64,000 bases of DNA from JAXLSZ01 sp046330315 (GTDB taxonomy: Bacteria; Actinomycetota; Thermoleophilia; Solirubrobacterales; 70-9): the NCBI GenBank assembly GCA_046330315.1, contig JAXLSZ010000011.1:1-64000 (forward strand), given 5' to 3'. This document shows positions 20,229 to 30,928 of the stretch, piece after piece. Below the pieces are notes generated by a model. It was not told where the DNA came from. It saw only the letters and a program-made list of their open reading frames with translations, and searched no databases. A program made the position numbers and the translations under genes. Position 1 is the stretch's first letter. Every line of letters starts with the position of its first letter.

Positions 20229-20280
20229 CGGCGGCGCGGCTGCTTCCGCGGTGTTTGGTCTTTGTGAGGGTTTCTTTAGC

Positions 20281-20286
20281 TATAGT
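20281..20286 (+). promoter_or_regulatory. -10 box of rbfA
   Basis: TATAGT lies seven bases before ATG 20294. The T-rich stretch just upstream (TTTGGTCTTTGTGAGGGTTT at 20254-20273) probably holds a weak -35 element. Confidence 0.6.
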
Positions 20287-20293
20287 CGCGGCG

Positions 20294-20629
20294 ATGCCCA
20301 CCGCTCGAATGCGGCGCATCAACGAGGTCCTGCGCGAAGTGGTCGGGGCCGCGATCGGCGACCTCGGGGATCCCCGCATCGGATTCGTGACCGTCACGTC
20401 AGTCGAGACAGCACCGGACCTTCGCTCAGCCAGGGTCTTCGTCAGCGTGCTCGGCACCGAGGACGAGCGTGCGGCTACGCTGCAGGGCCTGCGCTCCTCG
20501 CACGGGGTGATCCAGTCGAGGATCGCCGCAGAGACGCGCATGAAGCGGACGCCGACGCTCACCTTCCACTACGACCCGACCATCGAGCGGGGGATGAGGA
20601 TCACGCGGCTCCTGGAGGACGAGCGATGA
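20294..20629 (+). CDS. rbfA: Ribosome-binding factor A
   Basis: A 111-residue KH-like cold-shock/30S maturation factor. It has the family opening RMRRINEVLREVVGAAI and the core strands DPRIGFVTVTSVETAPDLRSARVFVSV, plus the ending LTFHYDPTIERGMRI. ATG 20294 is fixed by the TATAGT box. It overlaps nrnA by four bases. Confidence 0.94.
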   Translation: MPTARMRRINEVLREVVGAAIGDLGDPRIGFVTVTSVETAPDLRSARVFVSVLGTEDERAATLQGLRSSHGVIQSRIAAETRMKRTPTLTFHYDPTIERGMRITRLLEDER

Positions 20630-21630
20630 ACGAGGCCGCCGGAGTCGCCGTGGCGGCGGTCGAGCAGGTGGCCGGCGAGCTCCGGGCCGGCAAGCGCTTC
20701 CTGCTGACCACGCACGAGGGGCCCGACGGCGACGCCCTGGGCTCGCTGCTCGGCATGCACATGCTGCTCACCCAGCTCGGCAAGGACTCGGTGATGTTCC
20801 TGGCCTCCAAGGAGTTCCCCCTGCCGGTCGAGTACCGCTTCCTCCCCCTCGAGGAGGTCTTCCACGAGCCCCCCGCCGACATCAGGGACCGCACCGTGGT
20901 CTTCCTCGACTGCGGCAACCTGGACCGGATGCCCGTCGACTTCCTCCACAACGACGGCCACAAGGTCCTCAACATCGACCACCACCACGACAACACCCGC
21001 TTCGGAGACCTCAACCTCGTCGACGAGGAGGCCTCCTGCACCGCCGAGATCGTCTACGAGCTGGCCCTGCTTCTGGGTGCCGAGCTGACCCCCGAGATCG
21101 CCTCGGCGCTCTACGTCGGCCTGGTCACCGACACCGGGAAGTTCATGTACGACAACACCGACGCCCGCGCCCACCGCGTGGCGGCGGCGCTGATCGATGC
21201 CGGGGTGGACGTCGGCGACACCTACCGCCGCCTCTACGAGAACGTCCCGATCGAGAAGCTGCGGCTGATTTCCAGGGCCCTGGACGGGGTGCGGGTGCTC
21301 TGCGACGGGAAGCTGGTGGTGACGACGATCACCGCCGAGGACTACCGGGCCGCCGGGGCCGACGAGGGGATGACCGAGGGAATCATCGACCACCTGAGGG
21401 CGGTCGAGGGGGCGAAGGTCGCCGCGGTGATCCGCGACCTCGGCACCCGCGGGGCGGCCCGCCACAAGGTCAGCCTGCGATCCAGAGAGCGCGACGTGGA
21501 CGTCTCGAGGATCGCCCGCAGGCAGGGCGGCGGCGGACATGTCCGCGCCGCCGGCTTCTCGACCGATCTCCCGTCCGAGGAGCTGGTCGAGCTGATCTGC
21601 GCCGAGGTCGACGCTCAGACCGCCGGCTGA
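20626..21630 (+). CDS. nrnA: Bifunctional oligoribonuclease / PAP phosphatase NrnA-like (DHH family)
   Basis: DHH-DHHA1 phosphoesterase that degrades nanoRNAs and may hydrolyse pAp. Motif I THEGPDGDALGS (about residues 24-35), the FLDCGN motif near 89 and the DHHHDN motif near 118 are intact; the C-terminal GGGGHVRAAGF motif of the DHHA1 domain is near residue 302. Length is 334 residues. ATG 20626 overlaps the rbfA stop. The rbfA-nrnA-truB-ribF order is common in Gram-positive bacteria. Confidence 0.93.
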   Translation: MNEAAGVAVAAVEQVAGELRAGKRFLLTTHEGPDGDALGSLLGMHMLLTQLGKDSVMFLASKEFPLPVEYRFLPLEEVFHEPPADIRDRTVVFLDCGNLDRMPVDFLHNDGHKVLNIDHHHDNTRFGDLNLVDEEASCTAEIVYELALLLGAELTPEIASALYVGLVTDTGKFMYDNTDARAHRVAAALIDAGVDVGDTYRRLYENVPIEKLRLISRALDGVRVLCDGKLVVTTITAEDYRAAGADEGMTEGIIDHLRAVEGAKVAAVIRDLGTRGAARHKVSLRSRERDVDVSRIARRQGGGGHVRAAGFSTDLPSEELVELICAEVDAQTAG

Positions 21631-21631
21631 G

Positions 21632-22429
21632 ATGGCCCCGCGGCCGGAGGCCGGAGTCCTGCTCTGCGACAAGCCGGCGGGGGTCACCTCCCACGATGTC
21701 GTCGCCCGGGTCCGGCGCGAGCGAGGCGTCAAGGCCGGCCACGCCGGGACGCTCGACCCCTTCGCCACCGGGCTGCTGCTGGTCCTGCTGGGGCGTGCCA
21801 CCAGGCTCCAGCGCTACCTGCTCGGCCTTCCCAAGACCTACCTCGCCACGGCCAGGCTGGGGTGGCGCTCGAGCACCGGGGACCCCGACGGAGAGCTGAC
21901 CCGGACCGGCCGCCGCCCGGACGACCTCCGGCTTCCGACCGGGGAGATCGAGCAGCGGGTCCCGATGACCTCGGCGGTGAGGGTGGGCGGGGAGAGGCTC
22001 TACCGCAGGGCCCACCGCGGCGAGCAGGTCGAGCGCCCGGTGCGCACCGTCTGCGTGCACCGGGCCCGCCTGCTCGCCTTCGACGGAGAAGCCGCCTCCT
22101 ACGAGATCGAGTGCTCGGCCGGGACCTACGTGCGCACCCTGATCGAGACCCTCGGGGACGCCTACTGCGAGAGCCTGCGCAGGATCGCGATCGGCCCCCT
22201 GCGCGTCGAGCGGGCCGGAGAGACGCTGACCCCGGCCGCGGCGCTCGCCTTCATGCCGAGCGTGGCGCTCGACGAGGGCCAGGCCGAGGCCGTGTCCCAC
22301 GGCCGCGCCCCGGCCGGCGCAGGGGCCCCGGCGCAGGGAGGGCCGGTCGCGCTGACGTTTGGTGGCAAGCTTTGGGCGGTGGCCCGACCCGAGGAAGGAA
22401 CCCTGCGCCCCGAGGTGGTGCTCGCATGA
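21632..22429 (+). CDS. truB: tRNA pseudouridine(55) synthase
   Basis: Isomerises U55 in the T loop of tRNAs. The active-site segment GHAGTLDPFATGLL places the catalytic aspartate at residue 42; the KTYLATARLG and GTYVRTLIETLG motifs follow. Length 265 residues is slightly short, with a reduced C-terminal PUA part. ATG 21632 is two bases after the nrnA stop; the end overlaps ribF by four bases. Confidence 0.94.
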   Translation: MAPRPEAGVLLCDKPAGVTSHDVVARVRRERGVKAGHAGTLDPFATGLLLVLLGRATRLQRYLLGLPKTYLATARLGWRSSTGDPDGELTRTGRRPDDLRLPTGEIEQRVPMTSAVRVGGERLYRRAHRGEQVERPVRTVCVHRARLLAFDGEAASYEIECSAGTYVRTLIETLGDAYCESLRRIAIGPLRVERAGETLTPAAALAFMPSVALDEGQAEAVSHGRAPAGAGAPAQGGPVALTFGGKLWAVARPEEGTLRPEVVLA

Positions 22430-23346
22430 GCATCGTCGTGAGGAGCCTCCCCGATGCCGAGCGGCGCCCGCGGCGGGTCGCGATCGGCACCTTCGACGGG
22501 GTCCACGTCGGCCACCGGGCGGTGATCGAGGGCGCCGACACGGTCCTGACCTTCGAGCCCCACCCGCTGGAGATCCTCCACCCGGCCGCGGCCCCCAAGC
22601 TGATCATGCCGTTCACGGTCAAGCGCGACGTGATCGACGGCCTCGGCGTCGGCGAGCTGGTCGTGATCCCCTTCGACCGCGAGTTCGCCGGCCGCAGCGC
22701 CGAGAGCTTCGTCGAGGACGTCCTGATCGGGGCGCTCGGCGCCGAGCACGTCTCGGTCGGGGAGAACTTCCGGTTCGGGGCGAAGGCGAGGGGGGACCCG
22801 GCCATGCTCGCCGCCCGCGGGGAGTTCGAGACGCGGGTGGTCCCGCTGGTCGAGGTGGACGGCGAGACCGTCTCCTCGACCAGGATCCGGGCGCTGGTGG
22901 CGGCCGGCGAGGTGGACGTCGCGAGGAGGTGCCTCGACGCGCCCTTCATGCTCGAGGGAGAGGTCGTGAGCGGCGATCGGCGCGGTCGCGAGCTCGGCTT
23001 CCCGACCGCCAACATCGTTCCCGACGACCGTCTCGTGATCCCGGGCCACGGCGTCTACGCGGCCTTTGCCAACGGCCACCCAGCCGCGGTCAGCGTCGGG
23101 GTCCGGCCGACCTTCGAGAGCGGCCGCGGAGTGCTGGTCGAGAGCTACCTGATCGACGTCGACGTCGACCTCTACGGGGAGAACCTGCGGGTCGCCTTCG
23201 TCCAGCGGCTGCGCGGGGAGAAGCGCTTCGCCGACGCCGGGGAGCTGATCGCCCAGATGGAACGCGACGTCGGGGAGGCGAAGGCGGTTTGCGACGCCGC
23301 CGTCGCCGAGGAGTCGCGCCGCCTCCGCCGCGCGGAGAGGGCCTGA
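22426..23346 (+). CDS. ribF: Bifunctional riboflavin kinase / FAD synthetase
   Basis: Makes FMN and FAD. The N-terminal nucleotidyltransferase half opens RVAIGTFDGVHVGHRAVI (residues 17-34) and has TFEPHPLEIL and the SSTRIR motif near 162; the C-terminal riboflavin kinase half has GRELGFPTANI near 188 and YGVYA-like GHGVYAAF. Length 306 residues is typical. ATG 22426 overlaps the truB stop. The next gene, rpsO, has its own promoter. Confidence 0.94.
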   Translation: MSIVVRSLPDAERRPRRVAIGTFDGVHVGHRAVIEGADTVLTFEPHPLEILHPAAAPKLIMPFTVKRDVIDGLGVGELVVIPFDREFAGRSAESFVEDVLIGALGAEHVSVGENFRFGAKARGDPAMLAARGEFETRVVPLVEVDGETVSSTRIRALVAAGEVDVARRCLDAPFMLEGEVVSGDRRGRELGFPTANIVPDDRLVIPGHGVYAAFANGHPAAVSVGVRPTFESGRGVLVESYLIDVDVDLYGENLRVAFVQRLRGEKRFADAGELIAQMERDVGEAKAVCDAAVAEESRRLRRAERA

Positions 23347-23364
23347 CCACCGTAACTGCTGTGC

Positions 23365-23370
23365 TAGCTT
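23365..23370 (+). promoter_or_regulatory. Probable -10 box of rpsO
   Basis: TAGCTT lies 49 bases before the rpsO ATG, giving a predicted leader of about 43 bases that contains the long hairpin at 23379-23409. A -35 box is not clear. Confidence 0.45.
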
Positions 23371-23378
23371 CCAGGGCA

Positions 23379-23409
23379 GCCGTGAGACCCGCCCGGCGGG
23401 TTTCGCGGC
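23379..23409 (+). promoter_or_regulatory. rpsO leader hairpin, candidate S15 autoregulatory site
   Basis: GCCGTGAGACCCGC (23379-23392) pairs over its full 14 bases with GCGGGTTTCGCGGC (23396-23409) around a CCG loop, with two G-U wobbles. One wobble is next to a G-C pair, the G-U/G-C motif that ribosomal protein S15 reads in 16S rRNA and in several of its own mRNA leaders. The stem ends ten bases before the ATG, where it could block ribosome loading. Confidence 0.6.
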
Positions 23410-23419
23410 CGATTTGCGA

Positions 23420-23689
23420 ATGACCCTGACCAAGGAAAAGAAGGCCGAGCTGATCGGCAGGTTCGGACGCTCCGAGACCGATACGGGATCGGCGGAGGTC
23501 CAGATCGCCCTGCTGACCGAACGGATCAACGACCTCACGGGCCACCTCCGCGAACACGGCAAGGACCACCACTCCCGGCGCGGGCTGCTGATGCTGGTGG
23601 GCAAGCGGCGCAGGCTGCTGCGCTATCTCGAGCGCGACGACCTCGAGCGCTACCGGGCGCTGGTGGCCGAGCTCGGCCTGCGCAGGTGA
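23420..23689 (+). CDS. rpsO: 30S ribosomal protein S15
   Basis: The 89-residue sequence is a full S15 with the family signature: TGSAEVQIALLTERINDLTGHLREHGKDHHSRRGLLMLVGKRRRLLRYL (residues 22-70). ATG 23420 gives the exact usual length; TTG 23414 two codons earlier is less likely. No Shine-Dalgarno sequence is visible, only the hairpin arm just upstream. A strong hairpin follows 13 bases after the stop. Confidence 0.96.
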   Translation: MTLTKEKKAELIGRFGRSETDTGSAEVQIALLTERINDLTGHLREHGKDHHSRRGLLMLVGKRRRLLRYLERDDLERYRALVAELGLRR

Positions 23690-23702
23690 TCGCCGGCTGG
23701 GC

Positions 23703-23725
23703 CGCGCCGGATAGCGTCCGGCGCG
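23703..23725 (+). terminator. Hairpin terminator after rpsO
   Basis: CGCGCCGGA (23703-23711) and TCCGGCGCG (23717-23725) form a perfect nine-base stem around TAGCG. There is no T run, as is common for terminators in high-GC Gram-positives. Confidence 0.6.
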
Positions 23726-23840
23726 ACTTCCGCACCGGGATCCGGCCCGGGCGACGGTCGCTCCGGCGCTCTCTCGCCAGGGCTCGCCGGCGAGCATGTA
23801 CCCTTGACGGCGACAGAGAACGAGAGTTCTGAAACTGATT

Positions 23841-23859
23841 GGCCGCCAACCGGGCGGCC
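23841..23859 (+). promoter_or_regulatory. Hairpin directly before the pnp ribosome binding site
   Basis: GGCCGCC (23841-23847) and GGCGGCC (23853-23859) pair around AACCG, and the Shine-Dalgarno GGAGGT begins at 23860. In other bacteria pnp mRNA leaders carry stem-loops used for RNase-dependent autocontrol; this hairpin is placed for such a role (inference). Confidence 0.5.
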
Positions 23860-23874
23860 GGAGGTAACAACTAC

Positions 23875-26118
<2,244 letters not shown>

Positions 26119-26151
26119 GGGATCGAGCGGCCGGCCGGCCGGACGGGGCAC

Positions 26152-27441
26152 TTGGCCGAAGAGCACAAGCTGACTACCCTGGGCTCGGGCGTCCGGGTCG
26201 TCACCGAGGAGGTCTCCTCGGTGCGATCCGTGGCGCTCGGCCTCTGGGTCAGAACCGGCTCCAGGGACGAGTCCGAGGGACAGTTCGGGCTCTCGCATTT
26301 CCTCGAGCACCTGCTCTTCAAGGGCACCGCCCGCTACTCGGCGATCGAGATCTCCGAGCGTTTCGACGGGCTCGGCGCCGCGGTCAACGCCGCCACCGGG
26401 AAGGAGACGACCCATCTCCACGCCCGCTTCGGCGACGAGCACACCGAGGCGGTCTTCGACCTGCTCTCCGAGATGCTGCTGGCGCCGGCCTACCCGGAGA
26501 TCGACTCCGAGCGCGAGGTCGTGCTGGAGGAGATCGCGATGTACGAGGACGAGCCGCAGGACCGGGTCCACGACTACCTGGCCGAGGCTGTCTTCGACGG
26601 CCACCCGCTGGGGCGGCGCGTCCTCGGCTCCTCGGAGGTGATCGCCTCGGTTCCCGTGCCCGAGATCAGCTCCTACCACCGCGCCCGCTACACGGCCCCC
26701 AACATTGTCGTCGCCGCCGCGGGGCGCTTCGACCACGAGGAGATCGTGGCGCTGGCCGAGCGCCTGCTGCAGGCGGAGCCCGCAGCGGGCGCCGGCGCCG
26801 CGGCCGGGGAGGGGGCCCGCGAGGTCGGGGAGGAGGCCCGGCTGCGATTCCACGAGAAGGACACCGAGCAGTACCACATCTGCTTCGGCGCACCGGGCAT
26901 CAACCGCGCGGACGAGCGCCGCTTCGCGCTCGGCGTCCTCGACTCGATCCTCGGCGGCTCGACCTCCTCCCGGCTCTTCCGCGAGGTCCGCGAGAAGCGC
27001 GGGCTCGCCTACGCGGTCGGCTCCTACAACGAGCAGTACACGGACTCGGGGCTGGTGGCCGCCTACGTCGGCACCCGCGAGGAGAACGTCGCGGAGGCGT
27101 GCTCGATCGTCGGGGCCGAGCTGGAGAGGATCCGCAGCGAGCCGGTCGGAGAGGAGGAGCTGGCCCGCGCCAAGGAGCACGTCAAGGGCAGGCTGGTCCT
27201 CTCCTCCGAGTCGATGGCCGCCCGGATGTCGCGGATCGGCCGCTCGGCGCTCTTCGACCTGCCGGTTCTCGGCCTCGACGAGATCATCGCCAGGCTCGAC
27301 GCGGTCAGCGTCGGTGACCTCACCGAGCTCGCGGCCGAGCTCTACGGGCCGGGGAGGCTCTCCGCGGCCTGCGTCGGTCGCGACGAGGGGACCTTCCGGG
27401 ACGCCGCCGGGGGCGTCAGCGAAGAGCTGGTGGCGGCGTGA
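26152..27441 (+). CDS. M16 family zinc peptidase (processing peptidase-like)
   Basis: Single-domain pair protein of the pitrilysin/insulinase family, 429 residues. The inverted zinc motif HFLEH is at residues 49-53, with the third ligand glutamate in the EREVVLEEIAMYED segment near residue 127. The C-terminal half has the EKRGLAYAVGSY motif of the M16B beta-like domain. Such genes commonly follow pnp in Gram-positives. TTG 26152 is the first start after the pnp stop. Cellular substrates are unknown. It overlaps dapB by GTGA. Confidence 0.9.
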   Translation: MAEEHKLTTLGSGVRVVTEEVSSVRSVALGLWVRTGSRDESEGQFGLSHFLEHLLFKGTARYSAIEISERFDGLGAAVNAATGKETTHLHARFGDEHTEAVFDLLSEMLLAPAYPEIDSEREVVLEEIAMYEDEPQDRVHDYLAEAVFDGHPLGRRVLGSSEVIASVPVPEISSYHRARYTAPNIVVAAAGRFDHEEIVALAERLLQAEPAAGAGAAAGEGAREVGEEARLRFHEKDTEQYHICFGAPGINRADERRFALGVLDSILGGSTSSRLFREVREKRGLAYAVGSYNEQYTDSGLVAAYVGTREENVAEACSIVGAELERIRSEPVGEEELARAKEHVKGRLVLSSESMAARMSRIGRSALFDLPVLGLDEIIARLDAVSVGDLTELAAELYGPGRLSAACVGRDEGTFRDAAGGVSEELVAA

Positions 27442-28112
27442 TCCGGGTCGCCGTCTCGGGGGCCGCGGGCCGAATGGGCGAGGCCGTGTGCGAGGCAGTC
27501 GCCGAGGCCGAGGGAATGGAGCTGGCCGGCCGTGCCGATCCCGCCCTCGGCTCCGCACTCGAGCCCCTGCTCGACGGCGCCGAGGTGGTCGTCGATTTCT
27601 CCACGCCGGACACCGCCCCGGCGAACGTCGCCTCCTGCCTGCGGGCGGGGGTCCACTCGGTGGTCGGGACCACTGGGTTCGACCTCGACGCGCTCCGCGC
27701 CGCCGTCGAGGCGGACCGGGGCGAGGCGAGGTGCTTCGTGGCCCCGAACTTCGCGATCGGCGCCGTGCTGATGATGCAGTGCGCCCGGCTCGTCGCCCGC
27801 CACATGCCCGAGTGCGAGATCGTCGAGCTCCACCACGACCGCAAGCTCGACGCCCCCTCGGGCACCGCGAAGCGGACGGCCGAGCTGATCGCCGAGGCGG
27901 GCGGAAACGTCCACGAGCCGATCCACTCGGTGAGGCTCCCAGGGCTCGTCGCCCATCAGGAGGTCGTCTTCGGAGGCGAGGGGCAGACCCTGACGATCCG
28001 CCACGACTCGATCGACCGCAGGTCGTTCATGCCGGGTGTGCTGCTGGCGGTGCGCCGGGTCGCCGACCTGCCGGACCGTTTCACGGTCGGCCTGGAGGCG
28101 ATGCTGGGATGA
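27438..28112 (+). CDS. dapB: 4-hydroxy-tetrahydrodipicolinate reductase
   Basis: NAD(P)H-dependent reductase of lysine/DAP synthesis. The nucleotide-binding VAVSGAAGRMGEAV is at residues 3-16, GTTGF near 79 and the catalytic and substrate motif ELHHDRKLDAPSGTAKRTAE near 134. At 224 residues it is on the short side but complete. GTG 27438 overlaps the M16 peptidase; the end overlaps the amidase by four bases. Partners dapA, dapF and dapL are elsewhere in the window. Confidence 0.95.
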   Translation: MIRVAVSGAAGRMGEAVCEAVAEAEGMELAGRADPALGSALEPLLDGAEVVVDFSTPDTAPANVASCLRAGVHSVVGTTGFDLDALRAAVEADRGEARCFVAPNFAIGAVLMMQCARLVARHMPECEIVELHHDRKLDAPSGTAKRTAELIAEAGGNVHEPIHSVRLPGLVAHQEVVFGGEGQTLTIRHDSIDRRSFMPGVLLAVRRVADLPDRFTVGLEAMLG

Positions 28113-29569
28113 GTGCCGAGCTGGCGTCGCTCGACGCTACCGCCCAGGCGGAGCTGGTCAGGGCCGGCGAGGCGAGCCCGACCGAGCTGGTCGAGGCGGC
28201 GATCTCCCGAACCGAGGCGATCGACCCGCAGCTCAACGCCGTCATCCATCCTCTCTTCGACGAGGCCCGGGAGGCTGCTGCCGGCGAGCTTCCCGAGGGG
28301 CCGTTCCGCGGCGTGCCCTTCATGCTCAAGGACCTCGGCGCCGCCTTCGCCGGGCAGCCGCTGCACCTTGGGATGCGCTACCTCAAGGACCTCGGCTTCC
28401 GCGCCCCGGTGGATACCTACCTCGCGCAGCGCTTCCGGGCCGCGGGCTTCGTGACGATCGGCAAGACCAACACCCCCGAGCTGGGGATCCTGCCCACGGC
28501 CGAGCCGATCGCCTACGGGCCGAGCCGCAACCCCTGGGACACCGGACGCTCGACCGGCGGCTCGAGCGGTGGCTCGGCAGCGGCGGTCGCCTCGGGGATG
28601 GTCCCCGTTGCCCACGCCAACGACGGCGGCGGCTCGATCCGGGTGCCCGCGAGCGAGTGCGGGCTGGTCGGCCTCAAGCCGACCCGGCAAAGGACCTCCG
28701 AGGGCCCGCTGATCGGCGACGTCATGTCGGGGCTGACCGTCGAGCACGTGGTCTCTAAGTCGGTCCGAGACGCCGCGGCGATCCTCGACGCGGTGCACGG
28801 TCCCGCTCCGGGCGATCCCTACGTGGCGCCGCCGCCGGCCCGGCCCTACGCGGAGGAGCTGACCGCCGATCCCGGACGGCTGCGGATCGCCGTGATCACC
28901 GATCCGCTCACCGACGTCTCCGTCGACGACGCCGTCGTCGGCGCCGCGGGCGAGGTCGCGGAGACGCTGGAGTCGCTGGGCCACTCGCTGGAGTCCCCGG
29001 ACGTGTCGGCGTTCACGGGATTCGACCTGGTCGAGACCTTCATCACCCGCTGGGCCGCCGGCCAGGCGGCGACACTCGCCCAGCTCGGGGCGATCGGCGG
29101 CCGCCCGATCGCCGAAGGCGACGTCGAGCCGCTCACCTGGGCGCTTGCCGAGCGGGGGCGTTCGGACTCCGCGGGCGACTACCTCGGCGCGGTGTCTGCC
29201 CACCAGGCCCTCGCCAGGATGTTCGCGGGAATCCACGAGGCGGGAATCGATCTCCTGCTCACCCCGACCCTCGGAGAGCTGCCGCCGGCCCTCGGCAGCT
29301 TCGACGACTCCGGGCCCGACCCGATGACGGCGCTCTTCCGGGCCTCCAAGACCTGCGCCTTCACGGCGGCGTTCAACGTGACCGGGCAGCCGGCGATCTC
29401 CCTCCCCCTCTGCGTCAGCGAGGAGGGGCTCCCGGTCGGCGTCCAGCTCGTTGCGGCGTTCGGCCGGGAGGACCTGCTGATCCGGATCGCCGCCCAGCTC
29501 GAGCAGGCGAGGCCGTGGGCCGACCGCCGCCCCGGGGTCTTCGCCGAGCCGGCGGAGCCCTCGCCCTGA
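28109..29569 (+). CDS. Amidase signature family enzyme
   Basis: A 486-residue Ser-Ser-Lys amidase. Lys74 (FMLKDL), Ser152 in the GGSSGG loop and Ser176 in NDGGGSIRVP form the expected triad. Unlike GatA it is not next to gatB or gatC, and its sequence outline is closer to general amidases acting on small or cyclic amides; the substrate is not evident. ATG 28109 overlaps the dapB stop, suggesting co-expression with lysine/DAP genes. A tail rich in Pro and Ala ends the protein. Confidence 0.9.
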   Translation: MSAELASLDATAQAELVRAGEASPTELVEAAISRTEAIDPQLNAVIHPLFDEAREAAAGELPEGPFRGVPFMLKDLGAAFAGQPLHLGMRYLKDLGFRAPVDTYLAQRFRAAGFVTIGKTNTPELGILPTAEPIAYGPSRNPWDTGRSTGGSSGGSAAAVASGMVPVAHANDGGGSIRVPASECGLVGLKPTRQRTSEGPLIGDVMSGLTVEHVVSKSVRDAAAILDAVHGPAPGDPYVAPPPARPYAEELTADPGRLRIAVITDPLTDVSVDDAVVGAAGEVAETLESLGHSLESPDVSAFTGFDLVETFITRWAAGQAATLAQLGAIGGRPIAEGDVEPLTWALAERGRSDSAGDYLGAVSAHQALARMFAGIHEAGIDLLLTPTLGELPPALGSFDDSGPDPMTALFRASKTCAFTAAFNVTGQPAISLPLCVSEEGLPVGVQLVAAFGREDLLIRIAAQLEQARPWADRRPGVFAEPAEPSP

Positions 29570-29610
29570 GCGCCGAGCCGGACCTGCTGCCTGCTGCCGC
29601 TCCCGGCCGC

Positions 29611-29931
29611 TCAGCTTCCGGGCGGCTGGTAGCCGACCGACTTCCCGGTCGCCGAGTCGACCTCCGCGGGGGTCAGCAGCACGGTCGTCCCGGCCCTGAC
29701 GAGGCCGCTGGCATTCACGGCCATCCCGACCGCCGCAGCCGCCTCGTTGTCCGGGAGGTCGATGATCGCGTAGACATCGGGGTCGCCGAATGCGAAGTAG
29801 AAAGCCTCCAGGGAGCCGCCCATCCCCTCCACGACGGCGGCGACCGCGTCGCGCCGGGCACTCCCCCCCTTCTCCTGCACACCCCTGATGCCGTCCGATG
29901 AGTAGGTTGCCTCGATCAGGTACTTGGGCAT
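29611..29931 (-). CDS. GYD domain protein
   Basis: A 106-residue single-domain protein opening PKYLIEATYSSDGIRGVQEKGGSARRDAVAAVVEGMGG, the pattern of the GYD family, which has a ferredoxin-like fold. The middle FYFAFGDPDVYAIIDLPD matches the motif that gives the family its name (here GDPDVYAI). It is the only minus-strand gene between two plus-strand operons. A strong ribosome binding site (AAGGAGG) precedes ATG 29931. No function is established for the family. Confidence 0.88.
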   Translation of the reverse strand: MPKYLIEATYSSDGIRGVQEKGGSARRDAVAAVVEGMGGSLEAFYFAFGDPDVYAIIDLPDNEAAAAVGMAVNASGLVRAGTTVLLTPAEVDSATGKSVGYQPPGS

Positions 29932-30032
29932 TGACTCTCTCCTCCTTGGTGGTTGGCGGGTCGTCCCAGGCGCAATCTCGCCGATCCGGGCGCCGATGGC
30001 AACCCACTCACTTGAGTTCGGGCCCGCCACGC

Positions 30033-30038
30033 TAGTCT
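30033..30038 (+). promoter_or_regulatory. -10 box of dapA
   Basis: TAGTCT ends seven bases before ATG 30046. TTGAGT at 30012-30017 could be a -35 box with a short 15-base spacer. Confidence 0.55.
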
Positions 30039-30045
30039 GAGCGCG

Positions 30046-30921
30046 ATGGCAGAGATCCACGGCGTTATCACGGCGATGATCACCCCCTTCGAGGAGGGCG
30101 GAGGCGTCGACGAGCGTGCCGCCCGCGGCCTCGCCCGCCGCCTCGTCGAGAACGGATCCCATGGACTCGTGGTGGCCGGCACGACCGGCGAGTCCCCGAC
30201 CCTCAGCGACTCCGAGAAGATCTCCATGCTGAGGGCGGTGCGGGAGGAGGTCGGCGCGGAGGCGACGGTGATCTGCGGCACCGGCTCCAACGACACCGCG
30301 CACACCGCGAAGCTGACGCGCGCCGCCGGCGAGGCCGGCGCCGACGCCGCCCTGGTCGTGACGCCCTACTACAACAAGCCCAACCGGGCCGGCCTTCTCG
30401 CCCACTTCGAGGCGGTGGCGGCGGCCGCCCCCGGGCTGCCGATCGTCCTCTACAACATCCCTTCGAGGGTGGTCGTCAACATGCCGCCGGACTTGCTCGC
30501 AGAGCTGGGCGGGATCGAGGGCGTGGTGGCGGTCAAGCAGGCCAACAACGAGGACCTGGCACCGATCCCCGGTCTCGCGCTGCTGGCCGGCAACGACGAC
30601 GTCTTCCTGAGGACGCTGGAACTGGGAGGGGCCGGGGGGATCCTGGTGGCCTCGCACCTGATCGGCCCTCAGATGCGTGAGATCTGGGACGCGGTCGAGG
30701 CCGGCGAGGTCGAGCGGGCGCACGAGATCGACACCGCGATCCGGCCGCTGCTCGACGCTCTGACCGTGACCTCCAACCCGATCCCGGTGAAGGCGGCCCT
30801 GGAGATACTGGGCCTCGACTCGGGCCGGATGCGCCTGCCCATGGTCCCGGCCGACCCCGGCCAGCGCGAGGTGGTCCGCTCGGGTCTGGAAGCGGTGGGG
30901 CTCCTCGCCGCGGCGGGATAG
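30046..30921 (+). CDS. dapA: 4-hydroxy-tetrahydrodipicolinate synthase
   Basis: Schiff-base aldolase condensing pyruvate with aspartate semialdehyde. The Lys that forms the Schiff base is K164 in VVAVKQAN; GTTGESPTL (residues 44-52) and the catalytic tyrosine in VTPYYNKP are present. Length 291 residues is normal. It is followed by rnj after seven bases, an order common in Actinobacteria. Confidence 0.95.
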   Translation: MAEIHGVITAMITPFEEGGGVDERAARGLARRLVENGSHGLVVAGTTGESPTLSDSEKISMLRAVREEVGAEATVICGTGSNDTAHTAKLTRAAGEAGADAALVVTPYYNKPNRAGLLAHFEAVAAAAPGLPIVLYNIPSRVVVNMPPDLLAELGGIEGVVAVKQANNEDLAPIPGLALLAGNDDVFLRTLELGGAGGILVASHLIGPQMREIWDAVEAGEVERAHEIDTAIRPLLDALTVTSNPIPVKAALEILGLDSGRMRLPMVPADPGQREVVRSGLEAVGLLAAAG

Positions 30922-30928
30922 GCAGCGG

